64,000 nt of DNA, taken from assembly GCA_016508695.1 (NCBI GenBank), contig VNKQ01000017.1, positions 496,001 to 560,000 on the forward strand, read 5' to 3'. Under the pieces are notes generated by a model. It did not search any database. It was not told where the DNA came from and saw nothing but the letters and a program-made list of their open reading frames with translations. This document shows, piece after piece, positions 45,484-57,373 of this stretch. Position 1 is the stretch's first letter. Each line of letters starts with the position of its first letter. This stretch comes from Hyphodiscus hymeniophilus (lineage: Eukaryota; Ascomycota; Leotiomycetes; Helotiales; Hyphodiscaceae). The translations under genes and the position numbers were made by a program.

Positions 45484-47191
45484 ATGGCAACACAATTCTT
45501 TGACACAAAATATCTTTGGTCTTCGTTCGGAACGCCGTACAGAGTCGCTTTCGAGCCAACAATCCTCCCTGAAGACCCGACTGAGGCTTTCCAGCACCTC
45601 TCCTAGCCTGAAAACAGAAAATACTCTCCCGAGGAGATAAGATTGTAGGACCATATCTAATCGACCAGCCGAACAAAACCTCTACATGGCACGAGAACAA
45701 AAGCCATTCTTTCTCAGCAATGTATGATTCTTCGGGAGCAGCAGCACCTTGCGTTCCAGCGTCCACAGTAACGACTGGACTTGATATCATCGACGCCGTT
45801 AAGAGATTGCAACACGATTTGACTAAGAAGGACTTGGAGTTGAAGCAGTTGAAGCAGGCAATGGAGACTGACAAGAAGGAGGCAATCCGCATCGCTACAG
45901 AGTCTGCGAAGGTCACCCACGACGCACTCCAGAGCGAGCGTGACGACGCCCGAGCGCAGTTGCGTATTTCAAATCAGCGGATCAAGGAGATGGAAGAGAC
46001 TGCAGATGTCACTTTGAAACAGCGATCAGATAAGATGAAGTTTTCGTTTAATAAGGTGCTGGCGGATACGAAGGAGCAACTCAAAGCAAATCAGTGGAGT
46101 TTATTGACTGCGGACGAGGGATTGGATCTGATGAATTCACTTTGGTTATCAAAAGAACAAGCTCAGGAGTTTTTTCAGAAGCATTTAGGAATTGCAGCCA
46201 TCGTCAGGGAACAAGTTGATGCTCAAACATCAGCTATCAAGAGACAAGTTGAGGCCGAAGCTGCAGCTATTAGCAAGAGCAGTTGGATGGGAAGGTGGAC
46301 TTCTACGTTAACAACGAGTTTCCAGAGGCTAAGCTACGCCATTTGCTATCAACGAATCTAACAGCCAGATCCATCTTTGCCGATAACGTCAAGACCAAGG
46401 TAGTAGCAGCCATGGGGAAGAGCAAGATCGAGTATGAGGAGAAAATGCGAGTGGCTACTGAGACCGCAGAGCGGAAAAATGCGCTGGTTGTTCTTGAGGC
46501 AGAACAGAAGTCTAAGCTAATGGTAACTATGGCAGAGAACCGGGATAAAGTTCTTAGAGACAAGCTGAAATTCGTGGAGGTCGCTGCTCGGGTTTATCCT
46601 GGAATGTATGCCAAGGTGCTGTGGGACCAGGTCCAATCCGTACCAGCAGATCAGGTCACTCGTTCTCTTCTCAGCGCGACACAGGACGTCCAAGCCCCTA
46701 CTCCGCCCGCTGTATCTACCACGGTATCGTCATCTATTTCATTGACCACCAAGCCTACCTCGACAGAGTCTAATACCGATGCCATCAAAACTCAAATCGG
46801 GTCTGCTCTTGACACCCCTCCTTTCCAACGACACTCCGCTGCACCAAGTGTATTTGGAATCCCTGCCCCTCGTTTCGGCCCTGCTGCTTTGAGCCCGTTA
46901 GGTCTTCCTCTTCCTCGGTCAAATTCTACTACACTGAGTCCATTCGAGCTCCCCAAACCTCAATCAGGTCCTACTGTCTCGGGTCCATTTGGGAGTCCGG
47001 TCGCTTTGACAACTTTCCATGCTTTACAGACGTTTGGCCTGGCTGCTCCTCCAACAAGTCTTTTTGCACACAGTCCTTCTGCTGCTAAATCGTCTTCTGC
47101 CTCCATCAAATTGAAGCGGGAACGAGACGACGATACTAAGGAGGAAGAAAGCTCGAAGAAGTCACGGCTTCGAGACAATAAGAAGCCTTAG
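45484..47191 (+). CDS. coiled-coil hypothetical protein, frame broken in two places
   Basis: An unrecognised gene. Three frame segments follow each other: 45484-45606 (start MATQFFDTKYLWSSFGTPYR, ends in TAG), 45612-46300 (includes VGPYLIDQPNKTSTWHENK and the coiled coil VKRLQHDLTKKDLELKQLKQ), and about 46280-47191 (NNEFPEAKLRHLL, then charged helix, Pro/Ser-rich tail and basic end KKSRLRDNKKP). The first join could be a 74 nt intron (45544-45617) with a weak GTCGCT donor. The second, near 46275-46285, needs a shift of one base or a poor 68 nt intron with a GTTGAT donor. The C-terminus has repeated phrases of the type PxxxGPxxLSPxxLP, and KKSR/KRER suggests a nuclear location. It may be a decaying gene or contain sequence errors. 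Confidence 0.5.
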
Positions 47192-48803
47192 ATGTACGGG
47201 AACATACACTCGGGGAATATTAGAATGCCTGTAAGTTCCATGAAGACTGTGGATAAGATTAGCTTCGATGTGCACGCAAATCTCGGGTTGCTTGATGGCT
47301 GGGCTCAGCGTACATAATCATGATGTATGAATAAGATGAATGAAACAAATGATACCAATATTCTGATTGTGGATAATTACGACCATGTAAGTTTTCTAAA
47401 TTCCTTTTCAATACACGTTTTGATCGAAAAGTTGATCAGACTCAAGATACTTGAGACCACAAAATATGAAAGGCTCAAGAATCAGCGCACGAAGGAAAAT
47501 GAGATAGGTACATCTTCGGAGAATCTAAAGCGGCTCAATGAGTTCAGTGACTCCAATGTATTGAGCAAAATCATTAGAGTACAAACACTTCCAAAACTTG
47601 ATAGCTACCATTTCGACCAGCCAGCGGGACGGGTCGACGTCCGGAAAAGTGAAACTACAGTAGCCGTCTCTGGCTAAGCGCCAGAAGAAGGAAGGCTACT
47701 GAAAAGAGTAAGTTAGCCGAACACCTACGACTTCAAGTACCTTACTGAAGATTCCTGCTCTCCACGACCCGTAAGCATGGACGCAACGCTACGATGTGCG
47801 AGCAACTCTCGTTATCTGTAAAAGAGTAACTACACGTTGCCACGATAATCGCTCACGGCCTTACAACCGTTCACAATCTGAAGTCGTAAATTCACAAAGC
47901 TACGTTGCTTCACTCGACTCACAGGCGTGACATGCACCATCTATTTCAAGAGAATGAGGTCAAGTACTACACCAAAGCCAACCTGCTTTTAGTCTTCTTG
48001 TCTGGCCATTATTCCCTACCATCATTGGTCCGAGCTACTGAACAGATGTAAGTACCAGTGTACCTGCTCGTTCATAACTCCGTGCGCTTTCCTTTCCTGG
48101 AGGGTCGCCGAGTCGCTTCCATTTTCAATTCATGTTTAATCGGATTGCTATTCATCAATACCTCGTTTTCCCCTAGAATCAAATCCGTGAAGCTATCTGT
48201 CTTTGTTCGACCATTTTTATCTACCCTCCTCAAACAGTACCCCTATATTTCTTAGCACTCGATTCTCTACATTCCCAACGGGTTCAAATGTCATATCGCC
48301 GCGGATTGACATCCAAACAGCTATTTCCCTTTGCCGCAGAAGACAAAAGCTTTTCCCGAGATCCATACTTACTGGATTGCTGCTAGCCAATCGCCACTTG
48401 TATCTATGTACCTTCGAAGATTGTGGTGCTGTTGAAAAGGTCTTGAAATCATTGGTCAATGCGACGCACGTATTTCCAAACAATTATGATTTGAACTCAT
48501 GCTGATATCACACGGAGTCATAGTTTCTGGATATCTGACCCTTCCGTATACCACGAAGTCAAGCTCGTCTGCCTTCATACCCCGAAGTCGTCATCCTCTT
48601 CGAACACAAGCGCTACATGAGTGACAATCGAGCTCAAGTTGGGAAGTCTGGGCTAGTGGCTAGGCGGATCATTGAAGGACTATTGCTGAAGATATTTTCG
48701 TTCACATTCTTAACGGATACATCCTAATGCATGATACCTCTCGAGCAACATCCACCGATGACTACTTGTTCTCTAGCCCCCAGCCCCTCGTCATATATGG
48801 CCA
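47192..48803. other. long intergenic region before the MHYT gene
   Basis: About 1.6 kb. A 116-codon plus-strand frame (47327-47677) is rich in Lys, Asn and Glu and has no domain or homology I know. Frames at 48058-48505 are short. Nothing else supports a gene; a long promoter for the MHYT gene is possible. Confidence 0.4.
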
Positions 48804-51403
48804 ATGATGTCTCAAACAGTCACAAACACGAGCGATGATGATTTGGGAAAACACTACGGGAATATAGTACACATGGGCCTCCTGCCTGCGTATGTGGTCC
48901 TGTCATTCATGATCAGCTCCATCGGGTCATGGACGACTCTGGAATTAATCAATCGAAGAACCTCTTCTAGAGGTCTTTACAACTGGTGGGTAGGTACTCC
49001 TCAATGCCAGATGCGTTTGTCTGATATATCTCCAGGTCTCTCCTCGTCGGTGCTGCTATTTCAATGGGTGGCATTGGAATCTGGTGCATGCACTTCATTG
49101 GGAATCGAGCCATTGTCATTGGGGATGGCTCTGTGGAACTGCAGATATCCTACAACGGACCATTGACAGTAACATCCTTTTGTCTCCCAATCATTATGCT
49201 TTTCATGGCATTCGCGGCTGTGGGAGCTAATGAAGACATCAGTTTGATTCGCCTGAGCTTAGGTGGTGCACTGGCCGGCGTGGGAGCTGCTGGCATGCAC
49301 TATCTTGGGCAGGCAGCAGTCACGAATTACGACTGTACATACTATGTCTCCTACTACGTCGGTGCGGTCGTTGTTGCGGTTACAGTAGGTACAGTAGCGC
49401 TCGGGATATTTTTCGTTTTCCGTGCGACCTGGAATGCTGCCTGGTGGAAACGTGGTATATGCGCTCTCATTCTGGCTGGATCAATATCTGGTATGCACTG
49501 GCTAGCATTGACTGGCACGCAGTATCATCTGAAAGAAGGTGCTGGCTTCATATCGAACAATTCCAGAAATGCCATTACCATCTCGGTCATTGTGTTGGTA
49601 AGCAATGTATACACATCACACCTATAAAATGAGCTAATATTGAAAGTCTATTGGAGGTAGCTTGATTCTATTTGTGTCTACTCTGCTTATGCAAGCGCAG
49701 GCAAAAGGACTGAGTAACAGAGCCCAACAAATATCCCTAGCAGCTGTTGTTTTTGATCTGGATGGCAGAGTCTTGGTAAAAACGGATGGGATGATTCCAA
49801 TCAGGAAGATCACCACGGCATACCGTGAAACGGTACGTTTAACCTGCATGTTCTCTTCACGTCGGTGCTGAAATTCCAATAGAACTTCAACGACGTATTT
49901 GGGATCTCTCATCCAGCCTTTTTGTGGATGTACAGAGCATCCCATAACTGGGCCGGTCTTTCCACCCTGTTTCCTGCCATGATAGAAAATCTTCATCGTT
50001 CAGGCTGGAGACAGCGAGTCGGCATGGATCAAAATGACGACTTTGCAGATGATGACAGCGTGTCAATAGCGGACTACTCAATCATATTCCGACAGCTATT
50101 CTGCGCTGCAGCGGCTGAACTTGCGGATGACATGGACCACCACGTGGGCAAACTTGGCAAACTCTACGATGAAATCTTACAGACAGGAAAGAAGCAGGCA
50201 AAAGGCAAAAAAGACCTTGAAAAGGGGGCTCAAGATGTTTTAGGGAAAGGGCAGATTCTTTGCCTCGTCCGTGTGGTTGATAAAGCCGCGGCTCAACAAC
50301 TTCAAGCTGCTGGTTTCCGATTCGCCTCACAGCCAGATGTTCTTTCTCCCATCAGTAAGATCCTGCAAGTCAGAGGTGAGGAACTCAAACGACACCTGGA
50401 TGTTATGTACGAGTTCGCGGTCGCCCCTTCAATTCTCGATCCCGGGTGTCACTTGGCTCTTTTCGCTGTTCGTGCATCAATGGCTACTGGCTTTGACATT
50501 CTTGTCCGACAAGATGCGAGAAACCTTATTCCCACAATGCAGCTACCTTTCGATACACTAGAGAGCTGGCAGGTGGACTCCTTACGGAAGATGGACTCAA
50601 GAACCGTGGCAGTGACCATGAAGCAATTACATAAAGCATCCAGAGCGACAATCACGCCACTAAAGGAGAAGATTTTCGCTGCCCAGATCCTCCATACCCT
50701 AGAAGCTCTCAAAGATGAACTCGATGATCCTTTCTTGAATGATGCAATGCTGATAGGCGAGCCCGTCCAGTCTCCCTGCCGTGGGGTCACTGATGATGCC
50801 TCGCCAGGGAGTGCCACCCTGATTGTTTTCAGGGCGATCATCCCAATTCAAAGTCGTGCGCCAGGCAAGAAGCTGGACTTAACGCCACTAGTATTTTTGC
50901 GGATGCAACAACAAGTCTACCCTCACTCCTCAGATCATGCTGTCTTCGCGAGAAGAGCATTTCGTGAGTTTGCACCTGTCCTCAACCTCTCCGGCAGCTC
51001 AAGCATTGCAGCTGCTGCCGGAAAGCAGCAACATGAAATCGATGCTGAAGCCGAAGCATTAACACACATGATACCGCCCACGCCATTCTTAGGAAAACCT
51101 TCTCAGGCGAAGCTTGGGTTCTTTGGCGCGTTTGGTGGAAAGCAATCTCGAAAAGATGGTAGGGGGAGAAGAGACAATGCTTCTGAGCAGGATCTTATGG
51201 GGACGCATTCGGAAGACCAAGATGATGACGCAGACCGACCTATGAGCCCGGTGGATAAAAATCATGGGGAATCTGGCGGTTTCCAGTTGGCGAACTTGAG
51301 TAAAGACCACATTGGGACTGCCAAATTGTCCCTGGACGAGGAACAGCCTTCATTTGTGGATCAGCTCTTCAAAATCACTGTTAAGACAAGGACCGTAGGG
51401 TGA
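48804..51403 (+). CDS. MHYT-domain integral membrane protein
   Basis: A multi-spanning membrane protein whose N-terminal MHYT domain is best known in bacterial sensors, where it was proposed to bind copper and sense O2, CO or NO. Exons 48804-48985, 49036-49597, 49647-49832 and 49883-51403 give 816 aa. The MHYT-type motifs are WCMHFIGNRA, GMHYLGQAAV and SGMHWLALTG, each in a predicted helix pair, and about seven hydrophobic helices fill residues 20-290. After the membrane part comes a soluble region of about 500 residues (VVFDLDGRVLVKTDGMIP, HPAFLWMYRAS, LPFDTLESWQVDSL) with no known catalytic signature, and a charged disordered tail. The frames for introns 1 and 3 were fixed by the motifs. 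An acceptor AAG is used at 49644-49646. No response-regulator or kinase domain is attached, so its output is unknown. Confidence 0.85.
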
Positions 51404-51622
51404 TGTTGGCTTACATATGAATCCGGACTCTGGTTCGAATTACTACGAAGATGCAACGGCGGTAGCTATGAGTTTTGAAGGTATTTGGTCTGAGCAAATT
51501 GGCTCAGATCATACAATCCTATGTACTAAATCCACATCCTATGCTCTTCATCTCCAATTTTCCATCATACCCATCGTTTTTTGCAGATTTCTTAACGCTC
51601 AGTATACCTATTCGGTCTATCT

Positions 51623-52653
51623 TCACTCATTTTTATACAAGTCTTCCTCCATAATCCAATCTGCAACACCACCTGTAACCAACCTCCTTAATGCAGCTTC
51701 ATTCCCTCCCTTGACCGCTTCCCTCACTTTTGTGCTACTAACAACCTCCTCCCCACCAACTCTCCCCTCAATCAACTCAATCCTCCCTTGACTAACCCAC
51801 TCCTTCCGCGCTTTTTCCCGTGCCCTTTTTCCCTCCTTGATATCCTTCAGATACCCATCCTGCGCTTCCCCAGCACCCCATTGATCATCCGTCCGATAGG
51901 TCACTCGCAATCGATGTTTCTCCAGAAACGGAACTAGAGGTTGCAGAGTGTGGTCTGGTGGGTAGTACTTCGAGTCCAGTATCCGGATCAGGGTGTCGAA
52001 GCCCACGAGGTGGACCTGCGGTGTTCCTCTCCCGTACTCCCCGGACCCGTCGATCGCTTCCGCCTTGTCCATGAAATACGGCAGCTTTGTGACCGCTATG
52101 TCGACGCCTATCTCTTCCGTGTTCTGGTCCCAGTCTTGGTCTTTCGTCAACGGCGAGGTGACGGGGGATGTGGATGTGGATGTTGAGGAGCGGAGGGAGG
52201 ATAGCAGATCCGAGGCAAAGATCTGCATCATGAGGAGTCGTTGCTCGAACGCGGCGGGTTTGGGGGCTTTGTCTGCATTCTGGGTGGCGAGGAGGAGGAG
52301 GAGGCGTTTGGGTCCTGCCGAGGCATGTGTGTCGTTGAGGAGGGCGGAGGTTGCGATTCGTAAATGGGCGAGGGTTGGGGGGTTGAAGGATGAGCTGAAA
52401 ACGAGATGTAGAAGTCAACATCAGTCATGGAACTGTGGTGCAAGGCCACGACAATATCTCAAGGAAACTCTCGATATTTGACTTGCGGGTCTGCTTGCGA
52501 CCCTACTTACTCGAGGACATAGAGAGTTTTGGGAGGGGGCAGATGCGAGGTACCGGTGGAGAGGATTCGGAATGTGGAGGGAGAGGAACTGAAGGACTTG
52601 AGAGCTGTGGCGTAGGATCGGAGTGAGGCACGCATTGCGTGGTCGGTGGACAT
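51623..52653 (-). CDS. POF1: Pof1-like nicotinamide-mononucleotide adenylyltransferase family protein
   Basis: A nucleotidylyltransferase-fold protein related to yeast Pof1, described as an ATPase or NMN-adenylyltransferase-like factor in protein quality control and NAD metabolism. Exons 52653-52511 and 52394-51623 give 304 aa. The splice makes DSSFNPPTLAHLRIATS, the family's substitute for the (H/T)xGH loop with a phosphate-binding His. The second signature, VSSTKVREAV, matches ISSTxxR. Between them are LLLLLATQNADK, VDIAVTKLPYFMDKA and VHLVGFDTLIRILDSKYY. A basic insertion follows (KDIKEGKRAREKARKEW). It is divergent from the steroid-reductase-like gene, with about 310 nt between the starts. 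Confidence 0.8.
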
Positions 52654-52962
52654 GGCTGCTTCTTCTGCGAAGGAACTTGAATGTAGAAGGAGAGGCTGTT
52701 ATCAGGTAAACAACATGTTGCATGTAGTGGCCTCGACAAGGCTGAGAGCGATCGTCGTTCAGGGGTAATCCTACGGCCTATTGGCTTGTTCCAGAGGGCT
52801 GACCGTTTAGTGCAAGATAAGCTGCACGATTAGCAAGGCTGAGCAGTCCTGAGGTGCACGGACGTGTCTTGCATATACATTTTGGTGACGACACTGAAGT
52901 AACTCCTCTCCAAAACATGACCTTCATTCAAATTCTTTCTTAGACAGCCAGAAGTCATCGCC
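52654..52962. promoter_or_regulatory. divergent promoter region, POF1 / steroid-reductase-like gene
   Basis: A short spacer of about 310 nt between divergent start codons, so both promoters are compact. I see a TATA-like gcatatacat at 52871-52880, on the side of the plus-strand gene, and no other recognisable element. Confidence 0.35.
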
Positions 52963-53957
52963 ATGGCTTTCATTGAGGATTGGATGCCGCCGACGCGCGA
53001 GAGTTGGGAGTCGGTTGTGTTCCTATTTCAGTTCTTCCCGCTGGTAAGTAGAGTATATTGTGTCAGGAACACACTGCTAACAACAGCAGGTCACCGTCTT
53101 CCAATGGTTTGTAACCTGGTACGGCGCCGGCAAGACCTCTGGCGAAAGCAAGCTCAACATACCTGGTAAAATCGCATGGGCTACGATGGAAGTCTGGGGA
53201 ATGATCTCGCTGCTATACATGATGTACAGAGTTCCCGCGCTGAACGGTATCGACGGTATTGGGGCTCTGCCTTGGGAGAATAAAGCTATGGCTGGCATGT
53301 TTGTACGCTTCCAATCAACCCTAATCAGCCGGGCAGTTCCGCTGATGCTTCTTACAGATAACTCATTACCTCTACCGCGCCATTCTCGCTCCCATCCTCA
53401 ACCCTTCCATGTCACCTATCCACGTTGCTGTCTGGTTCTTTGCTATCGTCTTCCAAGTCTTCAACGGCGTATCTATAGGCGGCTGGCTGGGCGGCTACGG
53501 TCCTCAAACACGCATGGACTGGACTCCCGCGATGAACTACAAGGCCGGTGGACGGATGGAATTGGGTATGATGATATGGGCGTTGGGATTCGTCGGCAAT
53601 ATGTTCCACGACGACGAGCTCCGGGAGGTCCGACGCGCTGCATTGCGTTCGCAGAAAGCTAGGGCCGCACAGCAGGATGAGAAGGAGAAGGGTGGTGAGG
53701 GCGTTGGAAAGGTCTACAAGATTCCACAGAACGGCCTCTTTGAGCTTATTCTGTACCCGCACTATTTGTGTGAGTGGATTGAGTGGGCTGGATTCTGGTT
53801 AATGGCTGGAAGTGGGTGTGTGCCGGCGAGGACCTTTGTGCTTAATGAAATTGCTACGATGCTACCGAGGGCTTTGCAGGGTAAAAAGTGGTATATTGAG
53901 AGATTTGGGAAGGAGAAGGTAGGTGGGAGGAAGGCGATTATTCCTTGGCTTTTGTGA
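52963..53957 (+). CDS. 3-oxo-5-alpha-steroid 4-dehydrogenase (SRD5A) family protein
   Basis: An ER membrane reductase family that reduces a double bond next to a carbonyl with NADPH, for example steroids, polyprenal for dolichol, or fatty enoyl groups. Exons 52963-53043, 53090-53302 and 53358-53957 give 297 aa. The C-terminal steroid-dehydrogenase domain is shown by RMELGMMIWALGFVGNMFHDD and by GLFELILYPHYLCEWIEW, the NADPH-binding and catalytic block. Transmembrane helices occur at about 10-45, 60-85, 110-135, 160-180 and 230-255. The end is PWLL rather than the IPFIF-type ends of many relatives, but it is similarly hydrophobic. The family is certain; whether it is the steroid, polyprenol or another type cannot be told. 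Confidence 0.85.
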
Positions 53958-54555
53958 ACATTGAAATACCGATGGCGAGGTTGTTCTACAATGATGGAAT
54001 ATCGTCGTAGGGGAACGAACCCTAAAAACCACGACAATGACAGAAATGATTCGACTGCATTGTTTTGCAATTGACTAGCATCAGCGCTGAGACAAGCGTA
54101 AAACAGAATCACAGACCCCGATCTGACTCAGTCATGTCTATCTCATTCGTCAATTGTTTTGACTGAACATCGCTCATTTATCATGAGCCACCCTATTCAA
54201 TCAACCTGTCCACTCTTGACAATATCTTTAACCACTCTATCAGTCTCAATCTCCCCATCCACGGCTTGGCCGGCTGTTGTACCATTCTCTTCTCTTGTGA
54301 GACTTTCTGTGACTTCTCTAGATTGAAAAGCCCGCCACTCAAGCCTATGTTCCCCTTGAGACCACATGAGAACTGGCGCTCATTTCGCCCACACATGAGA
54401 ACAAGAATTACACTGCATCCTCCTGGGAGTTAATCCATCTTGCACAGTGTCATTGATTGGATCGCAAGCATGTGTCACATATTTGACTACTGTAGCCAAG
54501 CTTCACTTGATTGAACTTGATATGTTACTATTGATAAAGTCTTGGAGACGACCCC

Positions 54556-54590
<35 letters not shown>

Positions 54591-54850
54591 GGAAAGGCCG
54601 AATCCCATTCCAGAGGAGGAAAATACGCAGCAGCGCTCTCTCTCCTGAAGCAGAACGTTGACACGAATAAACGTATCCGATTCTCATCAGTCCAGGGATT
54701 CCCAAAGCAAGTACGGGTGCAGCAGACGCAAATAGTAACGAAGACAACGACTCATTGTCAGATGTAGGGAGTTTTTGCGATCCTTATTAATACACCTACA
54801 GAACTTTTGATCGCCGTTCGCCCAAGTCTATTTAAGGTCAGAACTCGCCA
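53958..54850. other. convergent intergenic region with poly-T tract
   Basis: About 890 nt between the steroid-reductase-like gene and argininosuccinate lyase (opposite strand). It contains a run of about 31 T at 54559-54589. No frame here has coding character. The homopolymer could be a retroposon-type poly(A) tail read on this strand, but I find no element attached to it. Confidence 0.5.
54559..54589. repeat. poly-T homopolymer, about 31 bases
   Basis: An uninterrupted T run followed by ggg. It is far longer than other homopolymers in the window (the next is about ten C near 63585). Its exact length is likely unreliable in any assembly. Confidence 0.9.
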
Positions 54851-56430
54851 TTATGCCAACATCTTTTTCAATACAGAGATTTGCTCTAGAACACACTTCT
54901 TGCTCGTTCCTCCAGCAGCAGAGCGCATCTCAACACTCTTCTCGTAGTTGAAGCAAGCAAGGACATCTTTTTCGAAACGAGCGTCGATGCCTTTGAAGTC
55001 TGATATCTTCATCTGATTCATTGGTGTTCCGCTCTTCTCCGAAAAAGCTACGCATTGTCCGGAAATATGATGTGTGTCTCGGAATGGGACGCCTTTCCGA
55101 ACGAGGTAATCGGCAAGATCGGTTGCTAGCATGAATGGATCCAACGCTGCCTCCATCTTTGCTGGGTTTGTGGCTAAGGTGCTCAAGACGCCGGTTGCAA
55201 TCTGGATGCTGTCGGCGTAGGTCTTGATACCATCAAGCATAGGCTCCACACTTTCCTGGAGATCCTTGTTATATGTGCTAGCTAAACCCTTGACTGTCAT
55301 CATGAATCCTGCCATTTGGCCAAATGCGCGGCCGCTCTTGCCTCGAAGTAGCTCTAGAGAATCGGGGTTCTTCTTTTGTGGCATGAGAGATGAACCTGAT
55401 TGACGAAGTCAGCTTTTCGCTCCTCACTATATGCAATATGGCAACGGACCTGTACTATATGCATCTGCGAGTTTGACATAAGCAAATTCTTGAGTACTAT
55501 GTCAGGTAAGCATCTATCTTTGCAAATGTCGTTTCGCTATAAGGCGACATACCTGTAGATGATCAGATCTTCTGCCCACCGGCTCATATGTCCCATCAGC
55601 GTAGCACCCCATTGTAATGCTTCAACAACAAAGTCCCGAGAGCTCACTGCGGCCATTGAGTTCCATAGCAGTCCTTCAAATCCAAGTTCCTCGGCCATCA
55701 TTTGTCTGTCAATGCCAAAGGGGTTACCAGCCAAAGCACCGCAGCCCAGTGGACTTAAGTTAACACGTGAAATAACTTCCCTTAATCTCTCAAGATCAGA
55801 TGCAAACGCCATACCATATGACAACATCCAATGACTCCACCTAATCGGCTGTGCACGTTGAAGATGTGTATATCCGGGCATGACATAGTCGACCTCTTTC
55901 TCTGCTCTCGCAGCAATGACTTTTAGAAAGTCACTCAAGTACGTATCGATTTTCCGTAGTTCATCTCGCAACCACATTCGCATGTCAGTAGCAACTTGCT
56001 CATTCCTACTCCTGCCAGTGTGTAGCTTTCCTCCGATCTCCTTGCCGATAATCTCGCCAAGCCGTCGCTCATTGGCAGTGTGAATATCCTCGTCTACTCC
56101 AGGGATGATCTTGAATGTTCCCGCAGCCCATTCTTTCTCGACCTTCTTCAGTCCGGACTCAATCGCTGAGAACTCTGCTGCAGATAAGATTCCCCCCTTA
56201 TGGTTTGCGCGGGCCCATGCAATACTTCCGGCAATATCTTGAGTATGGAACGCACGGTCGTAGTAAATCGACTCGTTGTAGGAGACCATAAGAGGGTCAA
56301 GACCGCCTGTCAATTGTTAACAAAAGTCCTTATCTAGTGAATCATGAATGAGTCAACCTGTAAAACGTCCTCCCCAAAGCATATTCTCTCCAGGTTTGCT
56401 ACCTGAAGAGCCAATTTGTTCGGATGCCAT
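54851..56430 (-). CDS. ARG4: argininosuccinate lyase
   Basis: Splits argininosuccinate into arginine and fumarate, the last step of arginine synthesis; a homotetramer. Exons 56430-56358, 56306-55553, 55496-55450 and 55395-54851 give 472 aa, the usual length. Conserved blocks are MLWGGRFTGG (made by the first splice), EDIHTANERRLGE, GGKLHTGRSRNEQVATD, GYTHLQRAQPIRWSHW (catalytic His region), LSPLGCGALAGNPFGIDR and the signature GSSLMPQKKNPD, which contains the catalytic Ser and is completed by the last splice. The third exon is only 47 nt. The gene is divergent from VFA1, with about 300 nt between the starts. No fault is visible. Confidence 0.94.
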
Positions 56431-56726
56431 AATTGAAAATCAATCTGATGAGTTTGGGCAAGAAGAACAAATATCGAGCGTCGTAAGAAGTCTGATATCG
56501 TGGTCTTGGTCAAAAAATTGTGTTAGGAAAATGATCGCAAAAGCATGCACCTAGAGAGAATCCCAGCCTTGTGGAGAGGGGCTACGGTGGACGGCGAAAA
56601 CAATATATGCATTTATTGAACCTCACCTCTTCGCTATGCCATTTACGTAGTAAGTTCACGAAAATCAAGTGCTCTTACAACCAGACAAATTTTTGCGAGG
56701 TCGCGGTGCATATTAGTCTCTCGAGT

Positions 56727-57373
56727 ATGGCTTCGTTTCCGAACGTCTACAATCACCGGAAGGTGGCTGATACAGCTTCGAAGGCTTGCGAGGTATGTTA
56801 CAAGCCAAGCGCGAGCGTTCTTGTGACTCCAGAGAATAAGGTCAGTCGAACGTACTCATACTGTGTGCTTTATACTCACTGAAGCAGGACTTCTTCTATA
56901 TTTGCCCCGCTCATCTCAAGGACAAAGGCTTTTGCACTCCTATTATCGACGAAGCGGCTATCGCCGCGAAGAAGAAGAAGGAAATGGAAGCTGAAATTGA
57001 GCGAGTAAAGCAAGAATTTGAGGAAAAGCAGAAGAAGAAGAAGGAAAGGGAAAAGGCCAAAGAAAAGGAGAAGGATAGAGAGAAGGACAGTGAGAAAGAC
57101 AACGACAAGACAGAGGGTGAAAAAATCAAGAAGACTGAAGACAAAGTCGGATCCTCCTACCTCGTGATCTTAAGGTTCACACTAACTTTTGAACAGAAGA
57201 ATTCAGATGACGCTACTGCTGAGTCCGAACAAGAGCCTCGAGTATTTGCGTTGAAAAAGACTTTCTATCAACAGCGAATCGACAAGAAGAGAAGCGCCGA
57301 GATAGCCAAACGGAATCGTGAGCGACTCCAAAATCCCAACCTCTTTCCTCAGGTACCCAAAGACCGGCCTTGA
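56727..57373 (+). CDS. VFA1: Vps4-associated protein 1 (Vfa1-like)
   Basis: A small endosomal factor that binds the MIT domain of the ESCRT-III ATPase Vps4. Exons 56727-56840, 56888-57145 and 57197-57373 give 182 aa. The N-terminal cysteine motif CEVCYKPSASVLVTPENKDFFY, split by the first intron, and CPAHL together look like a small zinc ribbon (C-x2-C ... C-x2-H). The middle is a long Lys/Glu helix (about residues 55-125). The C-terminus has FALKKTFYQQRIDKKRSAEI, a likely MIT-interacting helix. The second intron is 51 nt with a clear actaac branch site. If it were retained, the frame would stay open with 17 extra residues, so an alternative isoform is conceivable. Confidence 0.82.
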
